Source of the DNA: Methanobacteriota archaeon
GTDB lineage: Archaea > Hydrothermarchaeota > Hydrothermarchaeia > Hydrothermarchaeales > SZUA-236
Direction of reading: 5' to 3'
Length of the DNA: 15,334 nt
Assembly (NCBI GenBank): GCA_003695745.1
Contig: RFHW01000036.1
Coordinates: 1 to 15,334 of the forward strand
Part shown: one piece after another, positions 7,493 through 14,268 of the stretch
How positions within the stretch are numbered: position 1 is the first letter of the stretch
Layout: each line of letters opens with the position of its first letter
The notes under the pieces: generated by a model
Seen by the model: only the letters and a program-made list of their open reading frames with translations
Database searches by the model: none
What the model was told of the DNA's origin: nothing
Translations under genes and position numbers: made by a program

Positions 7493-7502
7493 AAATATAA
7501 AT
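7493..7502 (-). promoter_or_regulatory. TATA box of the signalling operon
   Basis: The minus strand reads ATTTATATTT, centred about 28 nt before the ATG of the GAF gene, which predicts a leaderless transcript. It is the only convincing promoter I see for the seven genes down to asd. Confidence 0.65.
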
Positions 7503-7559
7503 CTTGGCTTCACAAACCCGCAGGCCAGACCAAAGACCCGGGCCAAAAATCTCAATGAA

Positions 7560-7600
7560 GATTTCAGCGACGCTGAAATCGGATTTCTTTTTGGCGCAGC
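7560..7600. repeat. Palindromic intergenic repeat, copy 1
   Basis: GATTTCAGCG, one base (A), then CGCTGAAATC form a perfect 10-bp inverted repeat at 7560-7580. It is followed by a T-rich stretch and GGCGCAGC. A second copy lies 131 nt away. The intergenic stretch 7471-7760 otherwise holds no gene I can support. Confidence 0.8.
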
Positions 7601-7690
7601 GTAGTCGGTGTCGAGCGATCCACCCTTTTCCGTCATCCTGCGCTTTCGCTTGTATGCCGCAAAAGCGCGGCCGGAAAAATATATGTTGGA

Positions 7691-7730
7691 GATTTCAGCG
7701 TCGCTGAAATCGGGTTTTCTTTTAGCGCAG
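7691..7730. repeat. Palindromic intergenic repeat, copy 2
   Basis: The same inverted repeat with T at the centre is at 7691-7711, followed by GGGTTTTCTTTTAGCGCAG, which closely matches the flank of copy 1. Same orientation, so the pair is a direct repeat of about 40 nt units. This suggests a small dispersed repeat family. Confidence 0.8.
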
Positions 7731-7744
7731 GTTTTCTTTTCCAT

Positions 7745-7754
7745 AAAAGAAAAA
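7745..7754 (-). terminator. U-rich terminator of tRNA-Met
   Basis: On the minus strand a T5 and a T4 run separated by one base lie 7-16 nt past the end of the tRNA. Archaeal RNA polymerase ends transcription at such U-runs. Confidence 0.6.
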
Positions 7755-7760
7755 GTGCAA

Positions 7761-7891
7761 TGCCGGGGACGGGATCCGAACCCGCGACTTCCACGTTTCC
7801 CAGGTTTTTTGAGTGCTCCTGTTCCTGCTTCCCTTGGACTGGAAGCAAACCCTATGAGCGTGGCACTCTAACCAGGCTGAGTTACCCCGGC
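7761..7891 (-). tRNA. Elongator tRNA-Met (CAT) with intron
   Basis: The acceptor stem GCCGGGG pairs with CCCCGGC, with discriminator A. The D-stem is ACTC/GAGT. The anticodon stem is CCACG/CGTGG around C-T-CAT-A, with the CAT anticodon at 7854-7856. The T-arm is GCGGG-TTCGGAT-CCCGT. The GCCGGGG...CCCCGGCA acceptor is the one seen in archaeal elongator tRNA-Met and excludes the initiator. CAT could also mean Ile2, but the acceptor argues against it. The gene is 131 nt, 75 nt after removal of the intron, and CCA is not encoded. Confidence 0.95.
7797..7852 (-). other. 56-nt tRNA intron at position 37/38
   Basis: The insert separates A37 from A38, the canonical archaeal site. GGTTT near its 5' end can pair with AAACC near its 3' end, and GCTTCC/GGAAGC forms an internal hairpin, consistent with a bulge-helix-bulge recognised by the splicing endonuclease. 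The exact cut sites depend on the fold and may shift by one or two bases. Confidence 0.85.
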
Positions 7892-7925
7892 AGTGTTTTT
7901 TCTAAATCCAATGGCCCTGTATCTA

Positions 7926-7936
7926 TTTTAATTTTT
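7926..7936 (-). promoter_or_regulatory. Putative TATA box of tRNA-Met
   Basis: The minus strand reads AAAAATTAAAA about 35-45 nt before the tRNA, allowing a leader of some 10-15 nt removed by RNase P. Confidence 0.5.
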
Positions 7937-7962
7937 CCCAGCCATGTGGATATGGGCGGATT

Positions 7963-8637
7963 TTAGAAGTGGAAGACCTCAACCCCGGATTTGGTGCCCA
8001 CATAGACCTCTGGGCGGTAGCCTGCGAATATGCCGTTGTCCACCACCCCCTTTATCCTGTTTATGTCCTGCTCCAGCTTCTTTGGCTCCTCTATGGTCCC
8101 GAAGTCGGCGTCAAGGACGTAGTTGCCGTTGTCTGAGATGAAATAGTCCTTCTTGGACAGTCTGAGGAGGGAGGTTGCGCCCATGGCTTCAAGCCTCTTT
8201 ATCACAAGCCCTGTTGCATAGGGCAGGACCTCCACTGGAACAGGGATGTTGAGCTCCTTTGAAACCTTTGTCTCGTCAACGACCACGAGGAACCGCTTCG
8301 CCGTTGATGCCACGATCTTCTCCCGCACATGGGCTCCGCCCCCGCCCTTTATGAGGTTGAGCCGATGATCCACCTGATCTGCGCCGTCTATTGCGATGTC
8401 GATCTCCTGATACTCCTCAAATGTGCCCAGAGGGATGCCGCTCTCACGGGCGATCTTCTCCGTGGCCCTGGAGGTGGGTATCCCGATTATCCCGAGCCCC
8501 TCGTCTTTTGTCCTCTCACCCAGATATTTTATGGCGTAGTATGTTGTGGAGCCTGTCCCAAGGCCCACGATCTCGCCGCTGTTCACCTCACGCGCCGCCG
8601 CTTCAGCGGCCATCCGTTTAAGCTCTTCCTGCTTCAT
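7963..8637 (-). CDS. rpiA: Ribose-5-phosphate isomerase A
   Basis: The 224-residue enzyme interconverts ribose 5-phosphate and ribulose 5-phosphate. GLGTGSTT at 25-32 forms the phosphate loop. The catalytic-site motif is DGAD at 84-87, followed by K97GGGGA and E106, and the length is normal for RpiA. The ATG at 8637 is chosen over one 18 codons upstream, because GGAG precedes it at short distance and family members begin with this KQEELKR-like helix. It is divergent from the PHP gene. In archaea this enzyme often links the ribulose-monophosphate route to nucleotide and histidine synthesis; the gene at the right end may belong to the former. Confidence 0.96.
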   Translation of the reverse strand: MKQEELKRMAAEAAAREVNSGEIVGLGTGSTTYYAIKYLGERTKDEGLGIIGIPTSRATEKIARESGIPLGTFEEYQEIDIAIDGADQVDHRLNLIKGGGGAHVREKIVASTAKRFLVVVDETKVSKELNIPVPVEVLPYATGLVIKRLEAMGATSLLRLSKKDYFISDNGNYVLDADFGTIEEPKKLEQDINRIKGVVDNGIFAGYRPEVYVGTKSGVEVFHF

Positions 8638-8695
8638 CGCTCCTATTTTACTATTCTTTATTGAAAAAGATATCTCAAAAGATGGGGGCAAAGGA

Positions 8696-8703
8696 TTTTT
8701 ATC
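8696..8703 (+). promoter_or_regulatory. Putative TATA box of the PHP gene
   Basis: TTTTTATC is centred about 28 nt before the ATG at 8728 and only about 16 nt before the alternative ATG at 8716, which favours the downstream start. Confidence 0.5.
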
Positions 8704-8727
8704 CTCTTTCCATCAATGATAAGGTTG

Positions 8728-9390
8728 ATGCCGAAGAGATACGACTTTCACATCCATTCGCTGCTCACTGAAGGAGAGCTTCTGCCAAGCGAGATAGCGC
8801 AGAGATGCACTGTGCTCGGCTACAGCGGGATCGCCATAACAGACCATGTGGATGCATCCAATGTTGAGCTTGTCCTTGGCTGTCTTGTCCCGGCCTGCAG
8901 GGAGCTTGATGAGAACTTCGGCCTCAAGGTGCTTGCAGGGGTTGAGCTCACCCATGTCCCGCCGACATTGATTGGTAAGATGGCTGGCAGGGCAAGGGAG
9001 CTGGGTGCAGATGTTGTGGTTGTCCATGGCGAGACCATCGTCGAGCCTGTGCAGAGGGGCACGAACATGGCAGCGCTGAAAACCGCGGGTGTTGATATCC
9101 TGGCCCACCCCGGTCTCATAACAGAGGAGGAGGCTGTGATGGCGGCCGAAAGGGGTGTCTTTCTTGAGCTCACCAGCCGTAGAGGGCACTCCCTTGCAAA
9201 CGGCCATGTGGCGAAGACGGCGAGGGCGGCGGGCGCTGCTCTTCTCCTGAACACCGACTCTCACAGTCCCGGCGACCTCATAACACCTGATGAGGCTGTG
9301 AATATCGCCGCGGGCTGCGGGCTCACAGAAGGAGAGGTAAAAGCGGTTCTTGAGAAGAACCCTGAGAGCCTGTTGGAAAGAATCCCGTGA
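8728..9390 (+). CDS. PHP-family metal-dependent phosphoesterase (histidinol-phosphatase-like)
   Basis: The 220-residue protein shows the full PHP metal-site set: H8 and H10 in FHIHS, D39-H40 in ITDHVD, E73, H100 in VVHGE, H127 in ILAHPG, and D177-H179 in NTDSH. Relatives are often labelled histidinol-phosphate phosphatase, but the PHP superfamily has many substrates and I cannot assign one. The ATG at 8728 fits the family start just before the first His pair and the TATA spacing; an ATG four codons upstream (8716) is the alternative. Its stop overlaps the GTG of the secreted protein gene. Confidence 0.85.
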   Translation: MPKRYDFHIHSLLTEGELLPSEIAQRCTVLGYSGIAITDHVDASNVELVLGCLVPACRELDENFGLKVLAGVELTHVPPTLIGKMAGRARELGADVVVVHGETIVEPVQRGTNMAALKTAGVDILAHPGLITEEEAVMAAERGVFLELTSRRGHSLANGHVAKTARAAGAALLLNTDSHSPGDLITPDEAVNIAAGCGLTEGEVKAVLEKNPESLLERIP

Positions 9391-10103
9391 ACATGGATAA
9401 GCGATTGATCATCCTCTGTGTCTTGTTCTTCCTCTTTGCAGCTCTTCCGCGGTCGCAGGCCAGCATAAGGCTCATCCCAGGCATCGACAACCCACAGGAC
9501 GCGGATGATGCGGCGGTTCTCATCCCGGAGGCAGGTGTGGGGCTTGCCATGATCCACTACGACCCGGCCGCAGGCTCCGCGAGCTTCGCCGTGGTCAAAG
9601 ACGGCGCGGTCCAGGATTTCCTCTACAGGGACAACGTCGCGGTCGGGGCTGACCTTGAGCTGATACCTGACTGCATGACCGCCGTTATCGAAACCACCTC
9701 GACCGGCATCACCCTGGCAGTCTCCTGCGCCCATCCCTATGTGGTGCTGGTTGCCAACTCCGTGGACTACGATCTTTCAAGGGATTTCGTCACCTATCTG
9801 GAGGATATGGGTGTGGAGGTGATCAGGACGTCAGCCATCGATTTTGAAGGCTACAAGGACGCGGACAGTATCATCATCCTCGGCGGGCCTGATGCCCTCG
9901 ACGGTATCGGGAACATCACCAGGCAGGTGCTTGATGAGGATGAGCAGCGGCTCCTGCGGGAGCCCGGAGGCAGAGGCATGTTCGTCCATGAGAACCCCTG
10001 GTATCCAAGGGCATCTGACAAGATGGTGACGGTGCTTGCAGGCTCTGACAGATATGAGACCCGGCGGGCGGTTGCAGAGAACCGGCACAGGTTTGTTGTC
10101 TAA
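9387..10103 (+). CDS. Secreted or membrane-anchored protein with COG2247-like domain
   Basis: The 238-residue protein starts with a basic residue pair and a hydrophobic stretch (RLIILCVLFFLFAALP), a likely signal peptide. Residues about 28-115 are an unrecognised domain. Residues about 117-235 match the C-terminal domain of the protein at 1455-2489 motif by motif: VANSVDYDL, IIILGGPDALDGIG and VTVLAGSDRYETR. The start is either the GTG at 9387, which overlaps the PHP stop as GTGA, or the ATG at 9393. The coupling to a PHP gene may be chance. A surface role is likely and a more precise function is unknown. Confidence 0.78.
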   Translation: MNMDKRLIILCVLFFLFAALPRSQASIRLIPGIDNPQDADDAAVLIPEAGVGLAMIHYDPAAGSASFAVVKDGAVQDFLYRDNVAVGADLELIPDCMTAVIETTSTGITLAVSCAHPYVVLVANSVDYDLSRDFVTYLEDMGVEVIRTSAIDFEGYKDADSIIILGGPDALDGIGNITRQVLDEDEQRLLREPGGRGMFVHENPWYPRASDKMVTVLAGSDRYETRRAVAENRHRFVV

Positions 10104-10117
10104 CTCTTTGCAGTAAT

Positions 10118-10125
10118 CTATTTAT
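10118..10125 (+). promoter_or_regulatory. Putative TATA box of the ABCE1-TrkH-CBS operon
   Basis: CTATTTAT is centred about 28 nt before the ATG at 10150, which predicts a leaderless message. Two copies of TTGTCTAACT (10096-10105 and 10126-10135) flank the box. Confidence 0.6.
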
Positions 10126-10149
10126 TTGTCTAACTGGGACGTGGCTCTT

Positions 10150-11904
10150 ATGAGGATCGCTGTACTGGACAGGGACAGGTGCCAGCCTGCGCGCTGCTCC
10201 CTAGAATGTATCAAGTTCTGCCCCGGTGTCCGTATGGGGGATGAGACCATCGTCATCGAGGGGAAGGGCAAGCCACGGATATCTGAGGAGCTCTGCACAG
10301 GCTGCGGCATCTGCATCCACAAATGCCCCTTCGAAGCGATCTCAATCGTGAACCTGCCTGACGAGCTTTCAGAGGAGCTGATTCACCAGTACGGCGCAAA
10401 CGGGTTCCGCTTCTATCGCCTGCCCCATCCGCAGATGGAGTCTGTGGTGGGCCTCATAGGCCAGAACGGCATTGGGAAGACGTCGATCCTGAAGACCCTT
10501 TCAGGGGAGCTGATACCCAACCTTGGAGGCGGCGGGGGTAAGGAGGAGGTGATCGAGCGATTCGCAGGCACCCAGTTCCAGGAATACTTCGTCCAGCTCT
10601 ATGAAGGTGGTTTGAAGACGGTGCACAAGCCCCAGTACGTGGATGGCCTGCCAAAGGTGGTGAAAGGCACGGTGGCAGAGCTCCTTGAAAAAGCGGATGA
10701 AACAGGACGGTTTGATGAGGTGGTGGATGAGCTTCAGCTGTCAGCGGCCCTTGAGCAGGGCATCGACGAGATATCCGGCGGCGAGCTTCAGAGGACCGCC
10801 ATAGCGGCGGCGCTCCTGCGAGATGCAGATGTTTATTTCTTTGACGAGCCCTCGTCCTATCTTGATGTGCGCCAGCGCCTCAACATGGCAAGGGCCATAA
10901 GAGGGCTTCTCCAGAAGAAGCGGGTGGTGGTGGTCGAGCACGACCTGGTGGTGCTGGACTATCTTGCAGATTATGTGCACGGCATATATGGAAAGCCGGG
11001 CGCCTATGGCATAGTGAGCCAGGCGCGGACGGTGCGAAAGGGCATCAACGCCTATCTCTCAGGTTTTTACAGAGAGGAGAACATCAGGTTCAGGAAAGAT
11101 GCTATACGGTTTGAGGTGCGGCCGCCTTCGCTGGGCCGGGAAGGCGCCCCTCTCGTGAGGTTTGAGCCCCTGAAAAAGAGCTATAATGGCTTCACCCTCG
11201 AGGTTGAAGGCGGGGAGGTCAGAGAGGGGGAGGTTATCGGGATCCTTGGTCCCAATGCCACTGGCAAGACCACCTTTGTGAAGATGCTCGCAGGGGTTGA
11301 GGAATCTGACTCTGGCAAAATCGATCTGAAGGTGACGGTGGCATACAAGCCCCAGTATATAACGCCTGAGCCAGGGGTGACCGTTAGGGAGGCCCTCTCC
11401 AAGGCCTCTGAGGACTTCCCCTCTGACGAGTTTCTAAGGGAGATCGGGCGCCCCCTTGAGATCGAGACCCTCCTTGACGCAGGGCTTGATGAGCTGAGCG
11501 GCGGCGAGCTCCAGCGGGTTGCCATAGCAGCGGCCCTGCTGAAAGAGGCGGACATCTATCTCTTTGACGAGCCCTCGGCCTACCTTGACATAGAGCAGAG
11601 GATGGCGGTGGCAAGGCTTCTTCGCAGGTTCATAGAGAACAGGGGCACAACAGGCATGGTGGTGGACCACGACATACTCTTCATGGACTACATCTCTGAC
11701 AGGCTCATGGTATTCGCTGGCGAGCCCGGCGTGCACGGCTCGGCCGCAAGACCGGGCGAGATGCGCGAGGGGATGAATAAATTTTTAAAAGATGCCGGGG
11801 TAACCTTCAGAAGGGATCCTGAGACAGGCAGGCCGAGAGCAAACAAACCAGAAAGCCAGAAAGACAGGGCTCAAAAGAAGAGCGGAGAGTACTATTACAC
11901 ATGA
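10150..11904 (+). CDS. Ribosome-recycling ATPase ABCE1 (Rli1)
   Basis: The 584-residue protein has the diagnostic ABCE1 layout. Eight cysteines for two iron-sulfur clusters are C11, C16, C20, C24, C49, C52, C55 and C59. The first ATPase domain has GQNGIGKT at 104-111, ISGGELQR at 208-215 and FFDEP at 230-234. The second has GPNATGKT at 367-374, LSGGELQR at 449-456 and LFDEP at 471-475. The histidine switches are EHD at 263-265 and DHD at 506-508. ABCE1 splits ribosomes after termination and is universal in archaea. The ATG is chosen because the TATA box fits it and the cluster begins straight after. A TTG 24 nt upstream is unlikely. The trkH start overlaps its stop by 4 nt. Confidence 0.97.
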   Translation: MRIAVLDRDRCQPARCSLECIKFCPGVRMGDETIVIEGKGKPRISEELCTGCGICIHKCPFEAISIVNLPDELSEELIHQYGANGFRFYRLPHPQMESVVGLIGQNGIGKTSILKTLSGELIPNLGGGGGKEEVIERFAGTQFQEYFVQLYEGGLKTVHKPQYVDGLPKVVKGTVAELLEKADETGRFDEVVDELQLSAALEQGIDEISGGELQRTAIAAALLRDADVYFFDEPSSYLDVRQRLNMARAIRGLLQKKRVVVVEHDLVVLDYLADYVHGIYGKPGAYGIVSQARTVRKGINAYLSGFYREENIRFRKDAIRFEVRPPSLGREGAPLVRFEPLKKSYNGFTLEVEGGEVREGEVIGILGPNATGKTTFVKMLAGVEESDSGKIDLKVTVAYKPQYITPEPGVTVREALSKASEDFPSDEFLREIGRPLEIETLLDAGLDELSGGELQRVAIAAALLKEADIYLFDEPSAYLDIEQRMAVARLLRRFIENRGTTGMVVDHDILFMDYISDRLMVFAGEPGVHGSAARPGEMREGMNKFLKDAGVTFRRDPETGRPRANKPESQKDRAQKKSGEYYYT

Positions 11905-13331
11905 CCAAATGGCTTTTCGAAAGCGAGATAAGCGATCTGAAGATCATCTTCAGGGACACAGGGCCGATCTTGATGGCCTTCGGCGCCCTAACCGGCTTTC
12001 CGGCGCTCGCCTCCCTTTTCTACAGGGAATTCACCGGCGCCCTTGTCTTCCTCTTCACCGGCGCCCTCTACATAGGGCTGGGGTTCTTTTTCAGCGCCAT
12101 GGTCAGCGAGGAGAAAACGGGCAGCGCAAAGCACGCCCAGCTCTCCATCGCCCTTGTGTGGCTCATCGCCGTCTTTTTAGGCGGGGTCCCCTTTCTCAGG
12201 ATCCATCCGCCCCTTGACGCCCTTTTTGAAAGCGCCGCCGGCTTCACAACAACAGGGTTCACGCTCATGGAGGACGCTCTGGAGGTGGAGAAGGGGATAC
12301 TGCTCTGGAGGAGCCTGCAGCCCTTTATGGGCGGCGTCTTCTTTGTGACCTCCGTCCTTGCCCTGAGCAAATCCTTTGACGCCAACTCTGACAGGGGTCT
12401 TAAAGAGAGGATGGAGACCATCTCCCTGAAGGTGTTGAAGCTCTACGGCCTGTTCCTGGTGGCAGGGTTCCTGCTGTTCCTCCTTTCAGGTACAACGGTC
12501 TTCGAAGCCCTTGGCTATTCCCTTTCAAGCATCTCCACCGGAGGCTTTTCAGTGAATGGCAGCCTTGGAGCCCTTGGGCTGAACAACTCGCGGGCGGTGA
12601 TAGTCTCACTGCTCCTGACCGTTTTAGGCTCCATGAACATCCTCCTGATATTCAAGGTGCTGGAGGGGGACCTGAACGAGGTGCTGAAGAACGCGGAGAT
12701 CCTGGGCGGCATCCTTCTGGTGGCTGCAGGCACCCTTGCAGCGGCCTTTGCAAAGGGGGATTTCTTCATCGAGCTCTATCACTTCTTCGCAGCCCTCACC
12801 ACAAGCGGCTTCATGATAGTGGACACACCGGCCCTCGCTGGCTCAGAGGGCTTTTACAAGGCCTTTTTGACGGCCATAATGCTCATTGGCGGCAGCATCT
12901 ACTCCACAGCCGGCGGGCTCAAGATATACAGGGTTGTTGTGCTCGTAAAAAGCCTCTACTGGAGGATGCTTGCCCTGCTGCCAGATAAAACAACGGTGGC
13001 AAGAAAGATCCATAACATAGAGGACTTCCTCCTTTCAGATGAGAATCTTATACGTGTGTACAGCTTTGCAGGGTTCTTCATCCTTGCCTTCACAGCCTCA
13101 GGCCTTGTGGTGTCGGCCTACGGCTATCCTGTGCTGGACGCCTTCTTCGAATCTGCCTCCGCCCTTTCAAACGTGGGGCTCACAACAGGCATCGTCTCCC
13201 CGGCCATGCCGCAGCCCCTGAAGCTCCTCTTCATATTTGACATGCTCCTTGGAAGGCTTGAGGTCCTGGGGCTGATGGTCCTCATCTTCTATATCACTGG
13301 GAAGATGAAGGTCGTAACCATTGGAAGATGA
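11901..13331 (+). CDS. TrkH/KtrB-family potassium transporter subunit
   Basis: The 476-residue membrane protein has the four pore loops of the TrkH family, each with its filter glycine: TTTG at 116-119, STGG at 212-215, TTSG at 300-303 and SNVG at 423-426. STAGGLKIYR at 335-344 and MLLGRLEVLG at 448-457 are further family signatures. It carries K+ across the cytoplasmic membrane. The usual partner is a cytoplasmic TrkA/RCK protein, but none is in this window. Instead a CBS-pair gene follows 15 nt later. The start overlaps the ABCE1 stop as ATGA, so the two are translated from one message. Confidence 0.95.
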   Translation: MTKWLFESEISDLKIIFRDTGPILMAFGALTGFPALASLFYREFTGALVFLFTGALYIGLGFFFSAMVSEEKTGSAKHAQLSIALVWLIAVFLGGVPFLRIHPPLDALFESAAGFTTTGFTLMEDALEVEKGILLWRSLQPFMGGVFFVTSVLALSKSFDANSDRGLKERMETISLKVLKLYGLFLVAGFLLFLLSGTTVFEALGYSLSSISTGGFSVNGSLGALGLNNSRAVIVSLLLTVLGSMNILLIFKVLEGDLNEVLKNAEILGGILLVAAGTLAAAFAKGDFFIELYHFFAALTTSGFMIVDTPALAGSEGFYKAFLTAIMLIGGSIYSTAGGLKIYRVVVLVKSLYWRMLALLPDKTTVARKIHNIEDFLLSDENLIRVYSFAGFFILAFTASGLVVSAYGYPVLDAFFESASALSNVGLTTGIVSPAMPQPLKLLFIFDMLLGRLEVLGLMVLIFYITGKMKVVTIGR

Positions 13332-13346
13332 TAAAGGGCGGACAGG

Positions 13347-13709
13347 ATGAAGTTGAAAGACCTTTATAAACCGCATCCTGCAATTCGCAGCGGCTCGTCT
13401 CTTGAAGAGGCCCTGGCAGTGTTTCACCGGGAGAAGGCGGACTTCCTCGTGGTCGTTGACGGCACAACGCCAGCAGGCATTCTAAGCTCCTATGACGTGC
13501 TGGAAAGGACAATGGAAGGAGCAGAGCCTGCAAGGATCGGGGTGGAAGCGGTTATGCGCCCGCCGCTACTACTTTTCGACGCCGCCGCAGAGGCCGAGGA
13601 CGCCGCCAAGACCATGCTCGCCCACAAACACTGGATGGCGGTGGTCATCGAAAAGGGAGAGTACAAGGGGGTTGTGACTGCCGGAGTGCTTTTGAGTGGA
13701 CTTCTTTAA
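13347..13709 (+). CDS. Small CBS-domain-pair protein downstream of TrkH
   Basis: The 120-residue protein consists of two CBS motifs, about residues 8-55 (ADFLVVVDGTTPAGILSSYD) and 65-116 (HWMAVVIEKGEYKGVVT). A CBS pair commonly binds adenosine nucleotides and controls an attached or partner protein. Given its place 15 nt after trkH, control of K+ transport is a fair inference. The second CBS motif is short at the C-terminus (TAGVLLSGLL). The DNA for its last third is duplicated at 14324-14394, and the two copies differ downstream, so the end of this gene may have been altered by that event. No strong Shine-Dalgarno site is seen. Confidence 0.85.
   Translation: MKLKDLYKPHPAIRSGSSLEEALAVFHREKADFLVVVDGTTPAGILSSYDVLERTMEGAEPARIGVEAVMRPPLLLFDAAAEAEDAAKTMLAHKHWMAVVIEKGEYKGVVTAGVLLSGLL
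13616..13686 (+). repeat. 71-nt direct repeat, copy A (inside CBS gene)
   Basis: This segment codes for LAHKHWMAVVIEKGEYKGVV and a few more residues. It matches 14324-14394 at 68 of 71 positions without gaps, differing at AAA/AGA, ATC/ACC and GCC/GCT. The match ends sharply after GGAG. Confidence 0.95.
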
Positions 13710-13788
13710 TTGTTCCCCACTGTAGAGTTCTGGGAGGCAATCTCTCTTAGAACCCCGCTTAATTCGACAGGGGTTGAGTTAACGAAAC

Positions 13789-13812
13789 TTTATATAACAA
13801 TTGGTTCCAATT
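13789..13812 (+). promoter_or_regulatory. Antitoxin promoter with palindromic operator candidate
   Basis: A TATA box (TTTATATAAC, from 13790) lies about 28 nt before the ATG at 13822. Directly downstream is the perfect inverted repeat AATTGG-TT-CCAATT at 13799-13812. An operator between TATA box and start suits autoregulation by the antitoxin. Further upstream AACCCC (13751-13756) and GGGGTT (13770-13775) could form a weak hairpin. Confidence 0.65.
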
Positions 13813-13821
13813 AATAGTTCA

Positions 13822-14013
13822 ATGAGCGAAGTGATTCGGCGCGGGAAGCATGAAACTGAGTGGGTCACCATATCCTTGGACGAGTATAAGTCCATGAAGC
13901 GGACGATTGATGTGCTCTCAGACAAAGAGCTGATGAAACAGATCGAGGAAGGGAAGAAGAAGGGCGTTAAAACGCTGGATTTTGAAGAGCTTGCCAGCGA
14001 GCTTGGAATCTAG
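13822..14013 (+). CDS. RelB/Phd-like antitoxin
   Basis: The 63-residue protein (WVTISLDEYKSMKRTIDVL, then SDKELMKQIEEGKKKG, then a tail LDFEELASELGI) matches the style of small archaeal antitoxins paired with RelE. The N-terminal part would dimerise and bind DNA, and the C-terminal part would wrap the toxin (family knowledge). The ATG is chosen from TATA spacing; a TTG 21 nt upstream lies inside the operator. Its TAG shares the palindrome CTAG with the stop codon of the toxin gene on the other strand. Tail-to-tail order is unusual, as such genes normally lie in one operon, antitoxin first. Confidence 0.85.
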   Translation: MSEVIRRGKHETEWVTISLDEYKSMKRTIDVLSDKELMKQIEEGKKKGVKTLDFEELASELGI

Positions 14014-14264
14014 AACTCGTCCTTGTGCTTGACCGCCTCGATCGTGACAACCTCTTTCTCATAGTCGATCGTGTAGATGATTCGAAACCTGCGTTCAAAA
14101 TACAGCTCCCAATAGCCGTGAAGCGCTCCCCGCAGTGGCTTTCCATGGAGGTCTGGATTCTCTTTTAGCTTGCGTATCTTAACAGCAAATCGCTTCTGGA
14201 TCTCCCTGTCATATTTCCTGAGCCATCTTGCAGCGGGCTCCTTGATCCTGATGACATAAGCCAT
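14010..14264 (-). CDS. RelE/ParE-superfamily toxin
   Basis: The 84-residue protein has typical length and order: a helical hairpin (AARWLRKYDREIQKRFAVKI), then KPLRGALHGYWELYF, RFRIIYTID and the end VTIEAVKHKDEF. RelE relatives cut mRNA on the ribosome, while ParE relatives poison gyrase; the archaeal look favours RelE. The ATG at 14264 is chosen over one 14 codons upstream because the TATA box at 14288-14297 then has the right spacing and the hydrophobic extension is not family-like. It has its own promoter and cannot be co-transcribed with its antitoxin. Confidence 0.88.
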   Translation of the reverse strand: MAYVIRIKEPAARWLRKYDREIQKRFAVKIRKLKENPDLHGKPLRGALHGYWELYFERRFRIIYTIDYEKEVVTIEAVKHKDEF

Positions 14265-14268
14265 TAGT

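Noticed and set aside
7560..7580. Intrinsic hairpin terminator
   Set aside because: Only one base separates the arms, so a full stem cannot close. No gene ends close upstream of it on the plus strand.
7560..7711. CRISPR-like array
   Set aside because: There are only two copies, the unit is palindromic, and the 110-nt gap between the palindromes is far too long for a spacer. No cas gene is nearby.
7460..7744. A 94-codon minus-strand reading frame spanning the palindromic repeats
   Set aside because: It runs over both repeat copies and the promoter and start of the GAF gene. The composition is low in protein character and the frame is a by-product of the repeats.
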